Below the pieces are notes generated by a model. The model did no database searches, was not told the DNA's origin, and saw nothing but the letters and a program-made list of their open reading frames with translations. Position numbers and translations under genes: made by a program. 64,000 bases of DNA from Algoriphagus kandeliae (GTDB taxonomy: Bacteria; Bacteroidota; Bacteroidia; Cytophagales; Cyclobacteriaceae), in contig NZ_SPSB01000004.1 in assembly GCF_004571135.1 (NCBI RefSeq), positions 496,001 to 560,000 of the forward strand, read 5' to 3'. This document shows, piece by piece, positions 33,296 through 41,623 of this stretch (within the stretch, counting starts at the first letter, position 1; the number at the start of each line of letters is the position of its first letter).

Positions 33296-33919
33296 ATGGA
33301 TTCAGCCCAAAAACTTCATCAAATTCTCCAGCAATATTTACCGCCAAAAAGCATTGATTATTGCCTGGAGCTTTGGAAAAAGAATCCCTTCAATTTTTCA
33401 GTTACCCGATCCCGGAAAAGTAAATTCGGTGATTTTCGATGGAAGAAAGATCACCCACTACAAACCATCACCATCAATGGGGATCTGAATCCCTATCAGT
33501 TTTTGATTACCTTCATTCACGAAGTCGCTCACTTGCATGCTTTTGTTAGCCATGGGTTAAAAATCTCTCCTCATGGAAATGAATGGAAACGAACCTTTCA
33601 AGAACTCATGCATCCCCTTTTGAGAAAGGAAGTATTCCCAATGGACATTTTGATCCCCCTATCGCGACACATGCGCAATCCCAAAGCCACATCGGTTGGG
33701 GATTTATTTTTGACCAAAGAACTCAGTAAATACAATACCCATCTTCCAGAAAAAACGGGAGTATTCTTGGCAGACATACAGCCTGAGCGAGTCTTTGAAC
33801 TAAATGGAAGAAAATTCCGGAAAAAAGAAACCCGAAGAACCCGGGTTTTATGCGAGGAAATAAGTACGGGAAAACGCTATCTCATTTCCCAAATGGCTCA
33901 AGTAAAATTGGAAATTTAA
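33296..33919 (+). CDS. SprT-like zinc metallopeptidase-fold protein
   Basis: 207 aa with ATG start. The zinc motif HEVAH (near residue 74) is followed by a third His in SPHGNEWKR (near residue 92), as in SprT/Spartan-like proteins. The C-terminal part (about residues 150-207) has no clear zinc ribbon: RVFELNGRKFRKKETRRTRVLCEE contains one Cys. Spartan relatives cut DNA-protein crosslinks, but bacterial SprT-domain proteins are uncharacterised. It is soluble and cytoplasmic. Confidence 0.87.
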   Translation: MDSAQKLHQILQQYLPPKSIDYCLELWKKNPFNFSVTRSRKSKFGDFRWKKDHPLQTITINGDLNPYQFLITFIHEVAHLHAFVSHGLKISPHGNEWKRTFQELMHPLLRKEVFPMDILIPLSRHMRNPKATSVGDLFLTKELSKYNTHLPEKTGVFLADIQPERVFELNGRKFRKKETRRTRVLCEEISTGKRYLISQMAQVKLEI

Positions 33920-33983
33920 ATTGAGGAAGGCCAGGTAAAAAAAGAACTACAAACTGCTAACTAAAAAACCGCCCACTGAAACA

Positions 33984-34544
33984 CTACTCCCTCTCTTCTC
34001 CGATCTGATTGTCTGGCTGGGAAAAATCCTTGGGCTGAGGTAAATCCTGAATGGAATTGATCCCGAAATATTCCATGAATTTTTCTGAAGTTCCATAAAT
34101 CAAAGGTCTTCCTATTTGGTCGGACTTTCCTTTTATCTCTATCAACTCCTTTTCCAAAAGTTTCTGAACAGAATAATCAGAATTTACGCCACGAATTTGC
34201 TCGATTTCTCCCTTCGTGACAGGCTGTTTGTAAGCAATAATTGAAAGCGTTTCAAGCTGAGCTGTGGAAAGTCGCTTTTGGCTTTGATGCTTCAGAAGAA
34301 TGGCTATACTAGTCTGATAAGCCGGCTTAGTCAAAAACTGATAACCCCCGGCAATTTTTTCCAAACTGAATGAAAAATCCTCATGCAGGTACTTTTCGAC
34401 CAATTGTTCAATAGCCTCTTCGATGTGTTCCTTGGGAACTTCTGACTCAAACATCTCCGAGAGGCACTTCTGAATTTCTACAAGTCCCAAAGGACTGGGA
34501 CTGCAGAAAATCAGTGCTTCAATATGTTTGGGCAAAAAGTCCAA
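33984..34544 (-). CDS. scpB: Segregation and condensation protein B
   Basis: 186 aa. Two winged-helix domains are visible: EALIFCSPSPLGLVEIQKCL at the start and LSTAQLETLSIIAYKQPVTKGEIEQIRG near residue 94, then GRPLIYGTSEKFMEYFGI near residue 144. ScpB binds ScpA and the SMC complex for chromosome condensation. It lies 2 bp after the DksA-like gene, so the two are probably cotranscribed and translationally coupled. Confidence 0.95.
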   Translation of the reverse strand: MDFLPKHIEALIFCSPSPLGLVEIQKCLSEMFESEVPKEHIEEAIEQLVEKYLHEDFSFSLEKIAGGYQFLTKPAYQTSIAILLKHQSQKRLSTAQLETLSIIAYKQPVTKGEIEQIRGVNSDYSVQKLLEKELIEIKGKSDQIGRPLIYGTSEKFMEYFGINSIQDLPQPKDFSQPDNQIGEERE

Positions 34545-34546
34545 GC

Positions 34547-34930
34547 TTATTTCTTCGCTAACTTAGCTTCGATAGAATGCATGGTATGCGGCACTGCACG
34601 AAGACGCTCTTTTGAAATTAACTTCCCAGTATCTACGCATACACCATAAGTTCCGTTTTTGATTCGGATAAGTGCATTCTCCAGGTTGATGATAAACTTC
34701 TGCTGACGAGCCGCCAACTGGCTTAGACTTTCTCGCTCCAAGGTGTCTGCACCATCTTCCAGTAGCTTTGAAGTAGAAGCAGTATTATCTGTTCCACTAT
34801 CATTTTTTTTGCTGAGTGTTTCCTTCAACATATTGAGCTCTTCTCGGGCTACTGTAAGTTTATTCAAAATGATCTCCTCAAATTCCTTCAACTCCTCTTG
34901 AGTGTAGGTAGTTTTTTCTTCTTGGCTCAT
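34547..34930 (-). CDS. TraR/DksA family protein lacking most zinc ligands
   Basis: 127 aa. An N-terminal coiled coil (residues about 8-45, EELKEFEEIILNKL) and the acidic/Ser-Thr linker precede the DksA-like C-terminal region RIKNGTYGVCVDTGKLISKERLRAVPHT. Of the four zinc Cys of DksA only the first remains (GVC); the others have become Thr and Ser/Ala-type residues. Such degenerate relatives are common in Bacteroidota. It probably binds the RNA polymerase secondary channel, but this is inferred. It precedes scpB by 2 bp. Confidence 0.88.
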   Translation of the reverse strand: MSQEEKTTYTQEELKEFEEIILNKLTVAREELNMLKETLSKKNDSGTDNTASTSKLLEDGADTLERESLSQLAARQQKFIINLENALIRIKNGTYGVCVDTGKLISKERLRAVPHTMHSIEAKLAKK

Positions 34931-35108
34931 GGTAATCAGATTAGATGATAATACTGTGACGTACTGGGTTTTTTAAAGTTCTCTAAAATACATGGGCCAT
35001 CGCAATTACAAAAATTTAATTTTCAATTCACCTCAAAAAAATCACATCAAAAATGGCAGAAACGCCATATTTTCAGCTATTTCATGTCCGAAAACTCCAA
35101 ATAAAACC

Positions 35109-36176
35109 ATGAAAAAAAGTTTAATTTTCACCAGTATCATTTCTCTTTTCTTTTGGTCATGCAGCCAGTATACTGAAAATCAGCAGGTTGAGAATGAAGC
35201 AACTGAAAAGGTTGATTTTGCATTGGCAATTCACGGAGGAGCAGGAACTATTCGGAAAGAAAATATGACTCCTGAGCAGGACGCAGCTTACCGAGCCAAA
35301 CTAAAAGAAGCATTGAATGCAGGCTATTCAGTCTTGGAATCCGGAGGAACTGCCATTGATGCAGTTGTCACTGCCGTAAAAGTGATGGAGGATAGCCCTC
35401 TGTTTAATGCCGGAAAAGGTGCTGTTTTCACCAATGAAGGCAAAAATGAATTGGATGCAGCAATTATGAATGGAATAGACCGTAATGCAGGTGCAGTTGC
35501 AGGTTTGACCACTGTCAAAAACCCTATCACTGCAGCGAGGGCAGTCATGGAAAATTCACCACATGTCTTTATGACCGGTGCAGGTGCGGAGCAATTTGCC
35601 ACCGAACAAAATCTGGAATTGGTATCACCTGATTATTTCTATACCGATTTCCGATTCGAGCAATTAGAAAAAATTAGAGAGACAGAGAAAACCCAACTCG
35701 ATCATAGTTCCTTGCTAGAAATGGAATTACAGGATCCGCTTTTTAAGGACAGAAAATTTGGAACTGTGGGAGCGGTAGCTCTGGATAAAAACGGGAATAT
35801 TGCCGCTGCAACCTCCACCGGAGGGATGACAAATAAGCGCTATGGACGAGTGGGTGATGTACCTATTATCGGTGCAGGCACTTATGCTGACAATGAAACT
35901 TGTGCAGTTTCTGCTACAGGACATGGCGAATATTTCATCCGAAATGTAGTAGGACATGAAATCGCCTCTTTGATCCGCTATGGAAATAAAAGCCTAACAG
36001 AAGCAGCTGATGAAGTGGTGATGAATCAATTGGTAGAAATGGGCGGTTCCGGAGGAATCATTTCCATCGATCGTTTTGGTAATATCGCTATGCCTTTCAA
36101 TTCAGAAGGCATGTACAGAGGCTATCGAAAAGCAGGTGAGGATGCTAAAACCTTTATCTATAAGGATGAAAACTAG
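35109..36176 (+). CDS. Isoaspartyl peptidase / L-asparaginase (Ntn hydrolase), lipoprotein
   Basis: 355 aa starting at MKKSLIFTS; longer in-frame readings would lack a signal. A lipobox ISLFFWSC puts the lipidated Cys at 18. The Ntn domain starts LAIHGGAGTIR, with NAGKGAVFTNEGKNELDAAIMNG near residue 100. The autocatalytic cleavage site is FGTVGAVA with Thr219 as nucleophile, and GDVPIIGAGTYAD follows. It would hydrolyse beta-aspartyl dipeptides or asparagine in the periplasm. The full set of catalytic residues is present. Confidence 0.93.
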   Translation: MKKSLIFTSIISLFFWSCSQYTENQQVENEATEKVDFALAIHGGAGTIRKENMTPEQDAAYRAKLKEALNAGYSVLESGGTAIDAVVTAVKVMEDSPLFNAGKGAVFTNEGKNELDAAIMNGIDRNAGAVAGLTTVKNPITAARAVMENSPHVFMTGAGAEQFATEQNLELVSPDYFYTDFRFEQLEKIRETEKTQLDHSSLLEMELQDPLFKDRKFGTVGAVALDKNGNIAAATSTGGMTNKRYGRVGDVPIIGAGTYADNETCAVSATGHGEYFIRNVVGHEIASLIRYGNKSLTEAADEVVMNQLVEMGGSGGIISIDRFGNIAMPFNSEGMYRGYRKAGEDAKTFIYKDEN

Positions 36177-36212
36177 CCCTCTGTAGTTCACCTTTTCGGT
36201 TAATAAGAATCA

Positions 36213-36248
36213 AAAAAGCCGCATAGTTTAAAAATTATGCGGCTTTTT
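36213..36248. terminator. Bidirectional terminator
   Basis: AAAAAGCCGCATA (36213-36225) pairs with TATGCGGCTTTTT (36236-36248) between the isoaspartyl peptidase and the 56-aa gene. Confidence 0.92.
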
Positions 36249-36269
36249 CCAATAGGTAATTCTGAAAAA

Positions 36270-36440
36270 TCAGGCCACTGCTTTCTCTTGATTTAGAAGT
36301 TTTTCTAGGCGCTTTTTCAAGACCACTTCATCAATATCAATTCGGTATCTCATTTTTAAATACTGAGCCACCTCAGCAAGTCCCTTGGATTCTTCAATGA
36401 ATAATTGTTTGAGGGCTCTATTGATTATTCCAGCTTCCAT
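36270..36440 (-). CDS. Small helical hypothetical protein (56 aa)
   Basis: An ATG-started frame of 56 codons, MEAGIINRALKQLFIEESKG with the continuation AEVAQYLKMRYRIDIDEVVL and a basic tail KKRLEKLLNQEKAVA. It looks like a two- or three-helix bundle, with no signal peptide. It is supported by a bidirectional terminator right after its stop. It lies 72 bp downstream of the lamin-tail gene's stop codon region on the other side. It could be a small regulator; the family is not recognised. Confidence 0.72.
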   Translation of the reverse strand: MEAGIINRALKQLFIEESKGLAEVAQYLKMRYRIDIDEVVLKKRLEKLLNQEKAVA

Positions 36441-36511
36441 GGTTTTTTGGGTGTTAATTACTCTAAGATACTGATTTTTAGTGTCTCATGTTTTGAAAAG
36501 GAAGAAAAATT

Positions 36512-39013
36512 TTAGATTCTTTCAGCTATTACAATGGTTTTTTTGATCGTCTGTATTCTACCTTCCAAGTCAAAAAGCTCAACCAAAAGTATATAATACC
36601 CTGGACGTAATCTCTTTCCCTGTGAATCAACTCCTGTCCAGGTGTAAAGACCTTCCCTACCCAAAATCTCATTTTGAGCAAGTACTTGGATCAACCTTCC
36701 GGCAATATCATAAATTCTAAATGTCCCGACCCATCCAGCCTGATCGACTTGGTATCGAATCGTTGTAAAGGTATTTCCATTACTCCCTTCAGGATCAAAT
36801 ATTTCGGGATCAATCTGAATCAATTCCCCACTAAATTCATCTGGAATTTGCTGGGAATTCTCTCTTCCTGGAGTAGCATATTCCTCCGTTCCAGATGCCG
36901 AATGCCAATTCCCCGAAAAGTCAGCAGGAGAATCAACGGATACTCGCTCAAGCGAAACACCCTTAGGATTTCTCAACAATGGATGATGCAAGTCTTCACT
37001 GTAAGTAAACTCCTCCACCTTTTGATCAAACACATCCAATAAGACAACTGTCCCTCCTGAAATGGGAAAACTTGGAAGAGAACTTATTTGATGAAAAAGT
37101 CCCTGGGAAGATTTAGGATAATCCAGTTTCAATCGAGCTGGATCCGTCGTAATCGCTAAAAATGATCGAGGAGGCATGACTAAAGAAGCATCCGAGAGTT
37201 TTCGGTTTTGATTTACTGCACCCTGATCATCCAAATTAGCCAAAGACCAAGCACCAACCTCTAGATATAAATCCGTGGCATTTACCAACTCGACAAATTT
37301 TGGGCTGCCACTTATGGGATTGAATAAAAGCTCATTCAAAAATACCTCTCCCTTTTCAGCAATTTTGGGTCGAACAATTTCAAAAACCTGAGGAGAAATA
37401 TTATTTCCACTACAATCAGAAATAGATGATAATCGCAGCTCAATGGATTGATTTTCAGGAAACTCATCCTTGATTTTGATAAAAAGTGAATTAGCCTTTA
37501 TCCAGACCGAATCCAATTCGAGGAAAGGATTAAATTCCAGAAAATCCGCTTCGAATCTAGTTTGAATAGTTTCAGAAAACTCCACCACCAATTGACGCTC
37601 ATCCAGGAAAAAATATCCTGAAATTTGAGGAGCCTCTTCATCCGGGCTTAAATCCAAAACTGAATTTTCCATTCCAGGAGTACCTCTTTTCGGATTTATG
37701 GAAGGTTTTAAGAATGTAGCTTGATTGCAAAGTAAATTCGGATTCACAACCTCCAAACTATATCCTCCACCACTAAACTCACTACCTCCCCAACTTGCTG
37801 TGGAATACGAAATTTGGTCAATCAACTCCCCTTCTGAATTCATCAGACTTACTTCATCACCTGAATTCAATAAGGTTGGCCAATTATCAACAGCTAAAAT
37901 ATTCCCATATTCTAGTAACAGATCTGCGCCACTTTCTGGAGCTAAAATCAAAAACTCTCCAGAGCTCAGCCAATAGTCGGGCAATTCTGTCTGCGTACGA
38001 GAATTTGCCAAAATCAATCCGCCCAATCTAAAGTCCTTTTCTCCTTGATGATATAGCTCTAGATATTCTACGTTGGGAAGATCATTTTCATCCCGAGGCG
38101 CAGGCATTAATTCATTTATGACTAAGTCCTTGAAGGCTATATCCGTAGGGTCCTGAAAAACAAAATTGAAGGTTGTTTCCATTAAAAAATTGCCTGCTAG
38201 ATCAGGGATTTGACGGATAGCTAGTTGATAATTTCGCCCTTCTTCTAAACCTTGAGGAAAACTTAAAATCACAAGAGAATCTTGCTTCAAGGAAGCCTCT
38301 GAGGGTTCAAAACCTTCCAAATCATAATTAAGTTGGATTTGGGAAAAGATAGGGTCAAGGGGTTCTGAGAAACTCAGTTCAAGTTGATTTTTACTATATC
38401 CCCGAACCGAAATAACTTCCGGTGATTGTCGATCTTCTTCCCAATCACCAAATTCAAAATCATCCATGAACCAACGGGCGCAGGAACCAGAACCCGGGCC
38501 ATATCGAATCGAAATTCGTAGAAAGACTTCCTCTTCAAACTTTAAATCCTGAGGAAATTCTATCTGAAATAAGCGAAAATCCTGGTCTTCATTGGCAAAT
38601 TCGTCATCTGAAGCCAATGGAATTTCCTCCGAAAAATCTCCATCCAACTTATTGGAAAAACTATAGGAAACAACGGCAGGTCTATTCCCCGCCCCATTAC
38701 GAGCCGATCTCGCCCAAAATCGAATCCTTGTTTCGGAATATTCTGCAGGATTCAAACGAATGGTTAACTCACCATCAAATGTTGAAATTGGCTGGACAGC
38801 CAAAGCCTTGGATCTATTTATACCCGACCCATTTGTTTGCCAAATCCGGGAAGAAGTAGCTCGAACTTCATTCCCATACCATCCCGACAAAAATGGACTT
38901 GGGTAGGATTGAATTTCAAAAGAAGATTCAAAATCCTGCTTGGCAGTTTGAGTCCAAGCCACCTTGGCAAGTGAAACACAAAATAGAAAAACAATAAAAT
39001 TGAAAAGCTTCAT
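36512..39013 (-). CDS. Large exported lamin-tail-domain protein with FlgD/T9SS-like C-terminus
   Basis: 833 aa starting with a signal peptide MKLFNFIVFLFCVSLAKVAWTQ. Domains in order: a beta-sandwich opening region (residues about 25-195), an Ig-like domain, a lamin-tail domain beginning DLVINELMPAPRDENDLPNVEYLEL (about 298-420), and another Ig-like segment. A second lamin-tail domain GEVFLNELLFNPISGSPKFVELVN (about 555-690) follows. The C-terminal sandwich contains IYDIAGRLIQVL and GLYTWTGVDSQGKRLRPGYY, a FlgD/T9SS-type Ig fold. LTD proteins of Bacteroidota are secreted or surface proteins of unknown role. Type IX export is possible but the classic KxxG-type tail is not evident. Confidence 0.85.
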   Translation of the reverse strand: MKLFNFIVFLFCVSLAKVAWTQTAKQDFESSFEIQSYPSPFLSGWYGNEVRATSSRIWQTNGSGINRSKALAVQPISTFDGELTIRLNPAEYSETRIRFWARSARNGAGNRPAVVSYSFSNKLDGDFSEEIPLASDDEFANEDQDFRLFQIEFPQDLKFEEEVFLRISIRYGPGSGSCARWFMDDFEFGDWEEDRQSPEVISVRGYSKNQLELSFSEPLDPIFSQIQLNYDLEGFEPSEASLKQDSLVILSFPQGLEEGRNYQLAIRQIPDLAGNFLMETTFNFVFQDPTDIAFKDLVINELMPAPRDENDLPNVEYLELYHQGEKDFRLGGLILANSRTQTELPDYWLSSGEFLILAPESGADLLLEYGNILAVDNWPTLLNSGDEVSLMNSEGELIDQISYSTASWGGSEFSGGGYSLEVVNPNLLCNQATFLKPSINPKRGTPGMENSVLDLSPDEEAPQISGYFFLDERQLVVEFSETIQTRFEADFLEFNPFLELDSVWIKANSLFIKIKDEFPENQSIELRLSSISDCSGNNISPQVFEIVRPKIAEKGEVFLNELLFNPISGSPKFVELVNATDLYLEVGAWSLANLDDQGAVNQNRKLSDASLVMPPRSFLAITTDPARLKLDYPKSSQGLFHQISSLPSFPISGGTVVLLDVFDQKVEEFTYSEDLHHPLLRNPKGVSLERVSVDSPADFSGNWHSASGTEEYATPGRENSQQIPDEFSGELIQIDPEIFDPEGSNGNTFTTIRYQVDQAGWVGTFRIYDIAGRLIQVLAQNEILGREGLYTWTGVDSQGKRLRPGYYILLVELFDLEGRIQTIKKTIVIAERI

Positions 39014-39110
39014 ACATCCTAAAAAAAGTATTGACTAAAAATATAAAACAATTTTTAAATGAAAAAGAAGGATTTTTTTAAGTATTCCCCTGAAAATGAG
39101 CGAAGACTCT

Positions 39111-39118
39111 TACTTTTG
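39111..39118 (+). promoter_or_regulatory. -7 element TACTTTTG for asd
   Basis: TACTTTTG, 31 bp upstream of the asd ATG at 39150. It falls inside the longer in-frame reading, so the later start is preferred. Poly-T lies near -33. Confidence 0.6.
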
Positions 39119-39149
39119 CAATCCAAATAAAACCTATCAAACCAAGGAC

Positions 39150-40139
39150 ATGAAACTTGCTGTTGTAGGAGCTACTGGACTTGTAGGCTCCGAAATCCTC
39201 GAAGTGCTTGATGAGCACCACTTTCCTTATGATGAATTACTATTGGTTGCTTCAGAGCGATCAGTAGGAAAACAGATAGAATTTAAAAGCAAAACCTTTA
39301 CGGTAATTGGCCTGGAAGAGGCCGTAGCCGCAAAACCTCACATCGCAATTTTCTCAGCTGGCGGTGGAACTTCCCTGGAGTGGGCTCCGAAATTTGCAGC
39401 AGTCGGTACAACTGTAGTGGACAACTCCTCAGCCTGGCGAATGGACCCAACCAAAAAATTGGTTGTCCCAGAAATCAACGCCAAAGAACTCAGTGCAGGG
39501 GACAAGATTATTGCTAATCCCAACTGCTCTACCATTCAAATGGTATTGGCTTTGGAACCTTTGCGTCAGCGATATGGAATCAAACGAATTGTAGTCTCTA
39601 CCTATCAGTCTGTGACGGGTACCGGAAAAGCCGCTGTAGATCAAATGATGGCAGAGCGAGCTGGAGAAGAGCCTGAAATGGTTTATCCATACAAAATTGA
39701 CATGAATGTTCTTCCGCATATCGATGTATTCCAACCTAATGGATATACCAAGGAAGAAATGAAAATGATCAACGAAACCAAAAAGATTTTTGGGGATGAT
39801 AGCATTGCTGTGACTGCAACTACGGTACGAATCCCTACCATCGGAGGTCATTCAGAATCTGTCAATGTGGAATTCAAGCAGGATTTTGACATGGATGAGG
39901 TTCGCAAGCTTCTTTCCGAAACTCCTGGAGTGGTTGTTCAGGATGACCCGGCTAATTTATTATACCCAATGCCAATCACAGCACATAAGCGTGATGAGGT
40001 ATTCGTAGGACGTCTTAGAAGGGATGAGTCCCAACCAAACACCCTCAATATGTGGATTGTGGCGGATAATCTTCGAAAAGGTGCCGCAACCAATGCGGTA
40101 CAGATTGCAGAATATCTGATTGCCGAAGGCTTGGTTTAA
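39150..40139 (+). CDS. asd: Aspartate-semialdehyde dehydrogenase
   Basis: 329 aa starting at MKLAVVGATGLVGSEIL (NADP-binding Rossmann motif GATGLVG). The catalytic Cys is in ANPNCSTIQMV near residue 129, and the catalytic His region is VRIPTIGGHSESV near residue 235. The enzyme reduces aspartyl phosphate to aspartate semialdehyde, the branch-point for lysine, diaminopimelate, threonine and methionine. Its stop overlaps the start of the next gene (TAATG), so the pair is translationally coupled. Confidence 0.96.
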   Translation: MKLAVVGATGLVGSEILEVLDEHHFPYDELLLVASERSVGKQIEFKSKTFTVIGLEEAVAAKPHIAIFSAGGGTSLEWAPKFAAVGTTVVDNSSAWRMDPTKKLVVPEINAKELSAGDKIIANPNCSTIQMVLALEPLRQRYGIKRIVVSTYQSVTGTGKAAVDQMMAERAGEEPEMVYPYKIDMNVLPHIDVFQPNGYTKEEMKMINETKKIFGDDSIAVTATTVRIPTIGGHSESVNVEFKQDFDMDEVRKLLSETPGVVVQDDPANLLYPMPITAHKRDEVFVGRLRRDESQPNTLNMWIVADNLRKGAATNAVQIAEYLIAEGLV

Positions 40140-41329
40140 TGGATTTCAGCGAATTTCATAGCGCTGAATTCCAACAATTTGTGCAGGACCATCTTCAAGA
40201 TGATCCTGTACAAATTCGATTAAAATATCATGGCAAAGTAAATTTTGACCTTCAGGCTGCAGTTCAACAAATTGCTGCGAGAAAAAGCCTGAAAAAGAAA
40301 TTGCCCGAATGGACCTCCAATCCATCTATTTTTTTTCCGGGTACTATTCCACTCGAACAAAGCAGTTCAGAACTCACCGCCGGATTTAAAGCTCAGAGTT
40401 TATCAGGGAATAATATGCTGGACCTAACTGGAGGGTTGGGAATAGATTCATATTATCTGAGTATAGGATTTAAAAAAGCAGTTTATTGTGAGCGACAGGA
40501 CGAACTTTTCGAGATATCCCGTCATAATTTGGAACAACTGGCACCTGAGAAATTCGATTTTTTTCACGGAGATGGGCTTGAATTCCTAGAGCAAAGCGAA
40601 GAATCATTTGATTTGATTTATGCTGACCCTGCTCGACGGGGAAAAGGCAATCAGAAATTGTACAAACTGGAGGATTGTGAACCAAATCTGGTAGAAGCTT
40701 GGAAACTTCTCAAATCCAAAGCGTCTAAAATTTTGCTCAAATACTCCCCCATGTTGGATGTTTCTCAGGTTTGGAAAACCTTACCTGAAATTCAGAAAAT
40801 CACTATCCTCTCAGTGAAAAATGAAGTGAAGGAACTGCTCCTTCATTGGTCTAAAGCAGACGAAAGCTCAGCCAAAAAAATTGAGGTTTATGATTTGGAA
40901 TCAGGATATCCTCCTTTCCTATTTTATCAGGATGAAGAAGAGCAGGCAGTTTCTGATTTTGGAGAACCGGAGAAATATCTCATTGAACCGATCAGCGGAA
41001 TTTTAAAGGCGGGTGCATTTAAGCTTTTTGGTCAGCACTTTGAATTGAAAAAATTGGAAAGCAATAGCCATCTCTATACCTCCTCAAATCAACCTCAAAA
41101 TATACCTGGAAGAGTTTTTGAAATCATCGAAGAAGTTTCCCCTAGGAAAAAAGATATCCAGAAAATAATCCCCAGTGGAAAGGCAAATGTTGTCACCAGA
41201 AATTATTCCATGGGAGCTGAAGAACTCCGCAAGAAATTAGGCCTTAAAGACGGTGGAGAAGAATACCTAATTGGGACCAAAACCTTAAAGGGTTATCAGG
41301 TATTCCGATGTAAAAGAGTCATAGAATAA
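40139..41329 (+). CDS. Class I SAM methyltransferase, THUMP-like domain family
   Basis: 396 aa. The methyltransferase core has LDLTGGLGIDSYYLS near residue 101, an acidic CERQDEL loop and the motif IV-type YADPARRGKGNQKLYKL near residue 165. The C-terminal 100 aa match the THUMP-like/RNA-binding tail described for this family (VVTRNYSMGAEELRKKLGLKDGGEEYLIGT). Members are annotated as RNA methyltransferase-like, but the substrate is not established. The ATG overlaps the asd stop (TAATG), which implies shared regulation. The link to asd is not obvious biologically. Confidence 0.88.
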   Translation: MDFSEFHSAEFQQFVQDHLQDDPVQIRLKYHGKVNFDLQAAVQQIAARKSLKKKLPEWTSNPSIFFPGTIPLEQSSSELTAGFKAQSLSGNNMLDLTGGLGIDSYYLSIGFKKAVYCERQDELFEISRHNLEQLAPEKFDFFHGDGLEFLEQSEESFDLIYADPARRGKGNQKLYKLEDCEPNLVEAWKLLKSKASKILLKYSPMLDVSQVWKTLPEIQKITILSVKNEVKELLLHWSKADESSAKKIEVYDLESGYPPFLFYQDEEEQAVSDFGEPEKYLIEPISGILKAGAFKLFGQHFELKKLESNSHLYTSSNQPQNIPGRVFEIIEEVSPRKKDIQKIIPSGKANVVTRNYSMGAEELRKKLGLKDGGEEYLIGTKTLKGYQVFRCKRVIE

Positions 41330-41356
41330 AAAAAGTGAAGGATTACTCCTTCACTT
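41330..41356 (-). terminator. Terminator hairpin containing the DUF4834 stop codon
   Basis: AAGTGAAGGA (41333-41342) pairs with TCCTTCACTT (41347-41356). On the minus strand the T-run TTTTTTT follows. The stop codon TAA (41345-41343) lies at the loop, so the last codons and the terminator are the same bases. Confidence 0.85.
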
Positions 41357-41600
41357 CTTCAAAGTCGACATATTCGCCACCTTCAATATCCTTTTGGCGT
41401 TTTTTCTGATGGTCTTTGGGGATATAATCCACATTTACATCATCTTTTGACCTAGATTGGGCTTGTTGTGCTCTTCTTTGCTCTCTCTCCATTTCCTGCA
41501 CTTGAGCAGCAAATTTCGCTAATTTACTTCTCAAAAAGTACCGGATCAGCTGACCGAGCAACCACCCAACTCCCAAGACTATTATTAGAAACTTTACCAA
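41343..41600 (-). CDS. DUF4834 family membrane protein
   Basis: 85 aa. One N-terminal membrane segment (KFLIIVLGVGWLLGQLIRYFL) is followed by a charged cytoplasmic tail with EYVDFEEVKE at the end. This is the layout of DUF4834, a small Bacteroidota family of unknown role. No ATG is in frame; TTG at 41600 is the probable start. It lies 23 bp after carB on the same strand and its 3' end is fused to a terminator hairpin. Confidence 0.8.
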   Translation of the reverse strand: MVKFLIIVLGVGWLLGQLIRYFLRSKLAKFAAQVQEMEREQRRAQQAQSRSKDDVNVDYIPKDHQKKRQKDIEGGEYVDFEEVKE

Positions 41601-41623
41601 AACGTAGAATTTTTCTTTTGAAA

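Noticed and set aside
39111..39149. Lysine or other riboswitch before asd
   Set aside because: Only about 30 nt of leader remain after the promoter, too short for a riboswitch, and no conserved stems are visible.
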